Assembly (NCBI RefSeq): GCF_008180725.1
Contig: NZ_VTEV01000014.1
Span: 1-59,920 of the forward strand
DNA length: 59,920 nucleotides
Reading direction: 5' to 3'
DNA from: Sutcliffiella horikoshii
GTDB taxonomy: Bacteria; Bacillota; Bacilli; Bacillales; Bacillaceae_I
The position numbers were made by a program, and so were the translations under genes. Below, in pieces: positions 56,631 to 59,920 of the stretch (its first letter is position 1; every line of letters begins with the position of its first letter). Below the pieces are notes generated by a model. It saw only the letters and a list, made by a program, of their open reading frames with translations. It did no database searches and was not told the DNA's origin.

Positions 56631-57631
56631 TGTTAAAGATCGGTAATATCACCATGAAAAACCAAGTGGTCCTAGCGCCAATGGCAGGAGTATGTAATGC
56701 TGCATTCCGCCTGACGGTAAAAGAATTCGGAGCGGGCCTTGTCTGTGCCGAGATGGTAAGCGACAAAGCGATTCTCTATAAAAATGCCAAAACGATGGGC
56801 ATGCTTTATATTGATGAGCGCGAAAAACCACTGAGCTTGCAAATCTTCGGCGGGGAGAAAGACACGCTTGTCGAAGCGGCAAAATTCGTGGACAAAAACA
56901 CAACAGCAGACATTATTGATATTAATATGGGATGCCCGGTACCAAAGATCGTCAAGTGTGACGCAGGTGCCAAATGGCTACTGGATCCGAACAAAATTTA
57001 TGAGATGGTGGCAGCTGTTGTAGATGCAGTCGACAAGCCGGTCACGGTTAAAATGCGCACAGGCTGGGACGAAGATCATATCTTTGCCATTGAAAATGCC
57101 CGTGCCGTTGAACACGCAGGCGGACAAGCGGTAGCGGTCCATGGTCGTACTAGAGTGCAAATGTATGAGGGACATGCAGACTGGGACATCATTAAGCAGG
57201 TAAAAGAGTCTGTCAACATTCCTGTCATCGGAAATGGAGATGTTCAAACTCCTCAGGATGCTAAAAGAATGCTTGAGGAAACGGGAGTCGACGGTGTCAT
57301 GATCGGTCGCGCGGCACTCGGGAATCCTTGGATGATCTACAGTACGGTACAGTACTTAGAAACAGGAAAGCTTGTTGGGGAACCATCTGTACGTGAAAAA
57401 ATGGACGTATGTAAGCTGCACCTTGATCGTCTTATCGACCTTAAAGGAGAAAATACAGCAGTGCGCGAAATGCGCAAACATACAGCGTGGTACCTAAAAG
57501 GCATCCGCGGTAACGCATTAGTACGTAACTCTATTAATGAATGCAACACGAGAATGGATCTTGTAAGTTTGCTTGATAACCTTGTAGAAGAGTCTGAGGA
57601 AAAAGAAGCAAAGACGTCCCAAGCGATCTAA
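56630..57631 (+). CDS. dusB: tRNA-dihydrouridine synthase, DusB family
   Basis: A 333-residue FMN enzyme that reduces uridines in tRNA. APMAGVCNAAFRLTVKEFGAG at the N-terminus, the catalytic Cys in DINMGCPVPKIVKCDAGA near residue 98, the VKMRTGWD motif and AVHGRTRVQMYEG near residue 168 are all present. B. subtilis keeps dus enzymes with different tRNA positions, so the exact uridine is not called here. A terminator follows. Confidence 0.94.
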   Translation: MLKIGNITMKNQVVLAPMAGVCNAAFRLTVKEFGAGLVCAEMVSDKAILYKNAKTMGMLYIDEREKPLSLQIFGGEKDTLVEAAKFVDKNTTADIIDINMGCPVPKIVKCDAGAKWLLDPNKIYEMVAAVVDAVDKPVTVKMRTGWDEDHIFAIENARAVEHAGGQAVAVHGRTRVQMYEGHADWDIIKQVKESVNIPVIGNGDVQTPQDAKRMLEETGVDGVMIGRAALGNPWMIYSTVQYLETGKLVGEPSVREKMDVCKLHLDRLIDLKGENTAVREMRKHTAWYLKGIRGNALVRNSINECNTRMDLVSLLDNLVEESEEKEAKTSQAI

Positions 57632-57666
57632 ACTACGCAGGCGACTGTACCCCCAAAACACTATCG

Positions 57667-57698
57667 AACTGCCAGTAAGTTGCTACTGGCAGTTTTAG
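57667..57698 (+). terminator. Terminator after dusB
   Basis: AACTGCCAGTA and TACTGGCAGTT form a perfect 11-bp stem followed by TTT. Confidence 0.92.
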
Positions 57699-57773
57699 CT
57701 TTATTTATAGTTGGAAAGTCTATATGATAGATAAAAGAAAAGCTGCTACATAAATGAGTAGATAAATTACTAG

Positions 57774-59279
<1,506 letters not shown>

Positions 59280-59290
59280 TTCTAAAATGT

Positions 59291-59327
59291 AACGCCGCAC
59301 TGTAGAATAAGCAGTGCGGCGTTTTTA
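59291..59327 (+). terminator. Terminator after lysS
   Basis: AACGCCGCACTG and CAGTGCGGCGTT form a perfect 12-bp stem, followed by a T run. Confidence 0.95.
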
Positions 59328-59434
59328 GTGTAGAGAAAGAACAAAAGGAGTTTTTGAAAAAGAACAAAAATGGCGCACTGAATAATGAGACTATTACAAC
59401 ATTACCATTTCGCGAAAATAATCGAAAAAACCTA

Positions 59435-59463
59435 TTGCCTTTGTATTCTAGCGATGGTATATT
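59435..59463 (+). promoter_or_regulatory. rRNA operon promoter P1
   Basis: TTGCCT at 59435-59440, 17 bases, TATATT at 59458-59463. It lies 86 bp before P2, the spacing usual for tandem Bacillus rrn promoters. Confidence 0.7.
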
Positions 59464-59520
59464 AATATTCGTTGTCACAAACGACATCGTTTCTTCTAAA
59501 AAAAGAATTGAAAAAAGTTG

Positions 59521-59549
59521 TTGACACAAACTGAATGATTTGATAAGAT
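59521..59549 (+). promoter_or_regulatory. rRNA operon promoter P2
   Basis: TTGACA at 59521-59526, 17 bases, TAAGAT at 59544-59549, with A/T-rich DNA upstream. The expected first base is G at about 59556, fitting the GTP control of Bacillus rrn promoters. Confidence 0.85.
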
Positions 59550-59583
59550 AATAAAGTCGCCTTGAGAGAGACGACAGAGCAAA

Positions 59584-59597
59584 TGATCTTTGAAAAC
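59584..59597 (+). promoter_or_regulatory. rrn boxA-type antitermination site
   Basis: TGATCTTTGAAAAC matches the leader boxA element of Bacillus rrn operons, about 110 bases before 16S. Confidence 0.65.
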
Positions 59598-59695
59598 TAA
59601 ACAAAACAACAGCGTCATAACGTCGGTTCTACGGAACACGGCAAAATGATTTTAAGTAAGACAAGCTAGCAAATTTTGAGCAAAAGCTCAGACTC

Positions 59696-59920
59696 TTTAT
59701 TGGAGAGTTTGATCCTGGCTCAGGACGAACGCTGGCGGCGTGCCTAATACATGCAAGTCGAGCGGACCTTTTAAAAGCTTGCTTTTGAAAGGTCAGCGGC
59801 GGACGGGTGAGTAACACGTGGGCAACCTGCCTGTAAGACTGGGATAACTTCGGGAAACCGGAGCTAATACCGGATAATATAAGGAACCTCCTGGTTCTTT
59901 ATTGAAAGATGGTTTCGGCT
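59696..59920 (+). rRNA. rrs: 16S ribosomal RNA, 5' end
   Basis: The conserved GGAGAGTTTGATCCTGGCTC and CGAACGCTGGCGGCGTGCC lie at the 5' end. The gene runs off the window edge. The V1 and V2 loops look Bacillaceae-like. Confidence 0.97.

Overview
This window is a stretch of chromosome from a low-GC, endospore-forming Firmicute of the family Bacillaceae. The evidence is the gene order, which follows the origin-proximal region of Bacillus subtilis from csfB through lysS almost gene for gene, together with sporulation genes (csfB, yabG, sspF, spoVG, fin, spoVT, yabM, yabP, yabQ, spoIIE), AGGAGG-type ribosome sites and Bacillus-type 16S and 5S sequence. I cannot name the species from sequence reading alone.

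Layout. The window lies between two ribosomal RNA operons pointing the same way. It opens with the last bases of a 23S gene and a 5S gene and closes with tandem rrn promoters and the first 225 bases of a 16S gene. Almost everything is transcribed left to right; abrB, two tRNA genes and one transposase run leftward. From 0.8 to 9.1 kb lie csfB, a PLP decarboxylase, tmk, darA, yaaR, holB, ricT, yabA, trmN6, rsmI and abrB. From 9.5 to 15.6 kb lie metS, tatD, yabE, rnmV and ksgA. From 15.7 to 17.4 kb an IS110-family (IS1111-type) insertion splits an older interspersed repeat. From 17.9 to 32 kb lie yabG, veg, sspF, ispE, purR, ridA, spoVG, glmU, prs, ctc, pth, fin, mfd and spoVT. From 32.4 to 37.7 kb lie yabM, yabN, rqcP, yabP, yabQ, divIC and yabR, then tRNA-Glu and tRNA-Met on the minus strand. 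From 38.8 to 47.7 kb lie spoIIE, an unrecognised 155-residue gene, yabS, yabT, tilS, hprT and ftsH. From 48.1 to 59.3 kb lie coaX, hslO, yacD, cysK, a folate cluster (pabB, pabA, pabC, folP, folB, folK), yazB, dusB and lysS.

How the genes fit together. The region mixes growth housekeeping (DNA replication and repair, tRNA charging and modification, rRNA maturation, PRPP and UDP-GlcNAc supply, folate and cysteine synthesis, cell division) with sporulation control. Readable promoters match the known logic: forespore-type sites before csfB, fin and spoVT, a sigma-K-type site before yabG, a sigma-H site before spoVG, a sigma-B site before ctc, a 21-bp-spacer Spo0A-type promoter before spoIIE, and Spo0A boxes around the abrB promoter. 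purR has paired PurBox-like sequences over its promoter.

What is unusual is mostly between genes. There are seven copies of a roughly 130-bp interspersed repeat with terminal inverted repeats; two separate tandem arrays that both have a 52-bp period; three arrays of short motifs spaced 20-21 bp; an IS1111-type element whose long non-coding side contains short matches to both its own end and its target; a hairpin that hides the sspF ribosome site; and a folB gene whose best-placed start codon is ATC. Compared with B. subtilis, xpaC, yaaN and yazA are missing, and one small gene is added after spoIIE.
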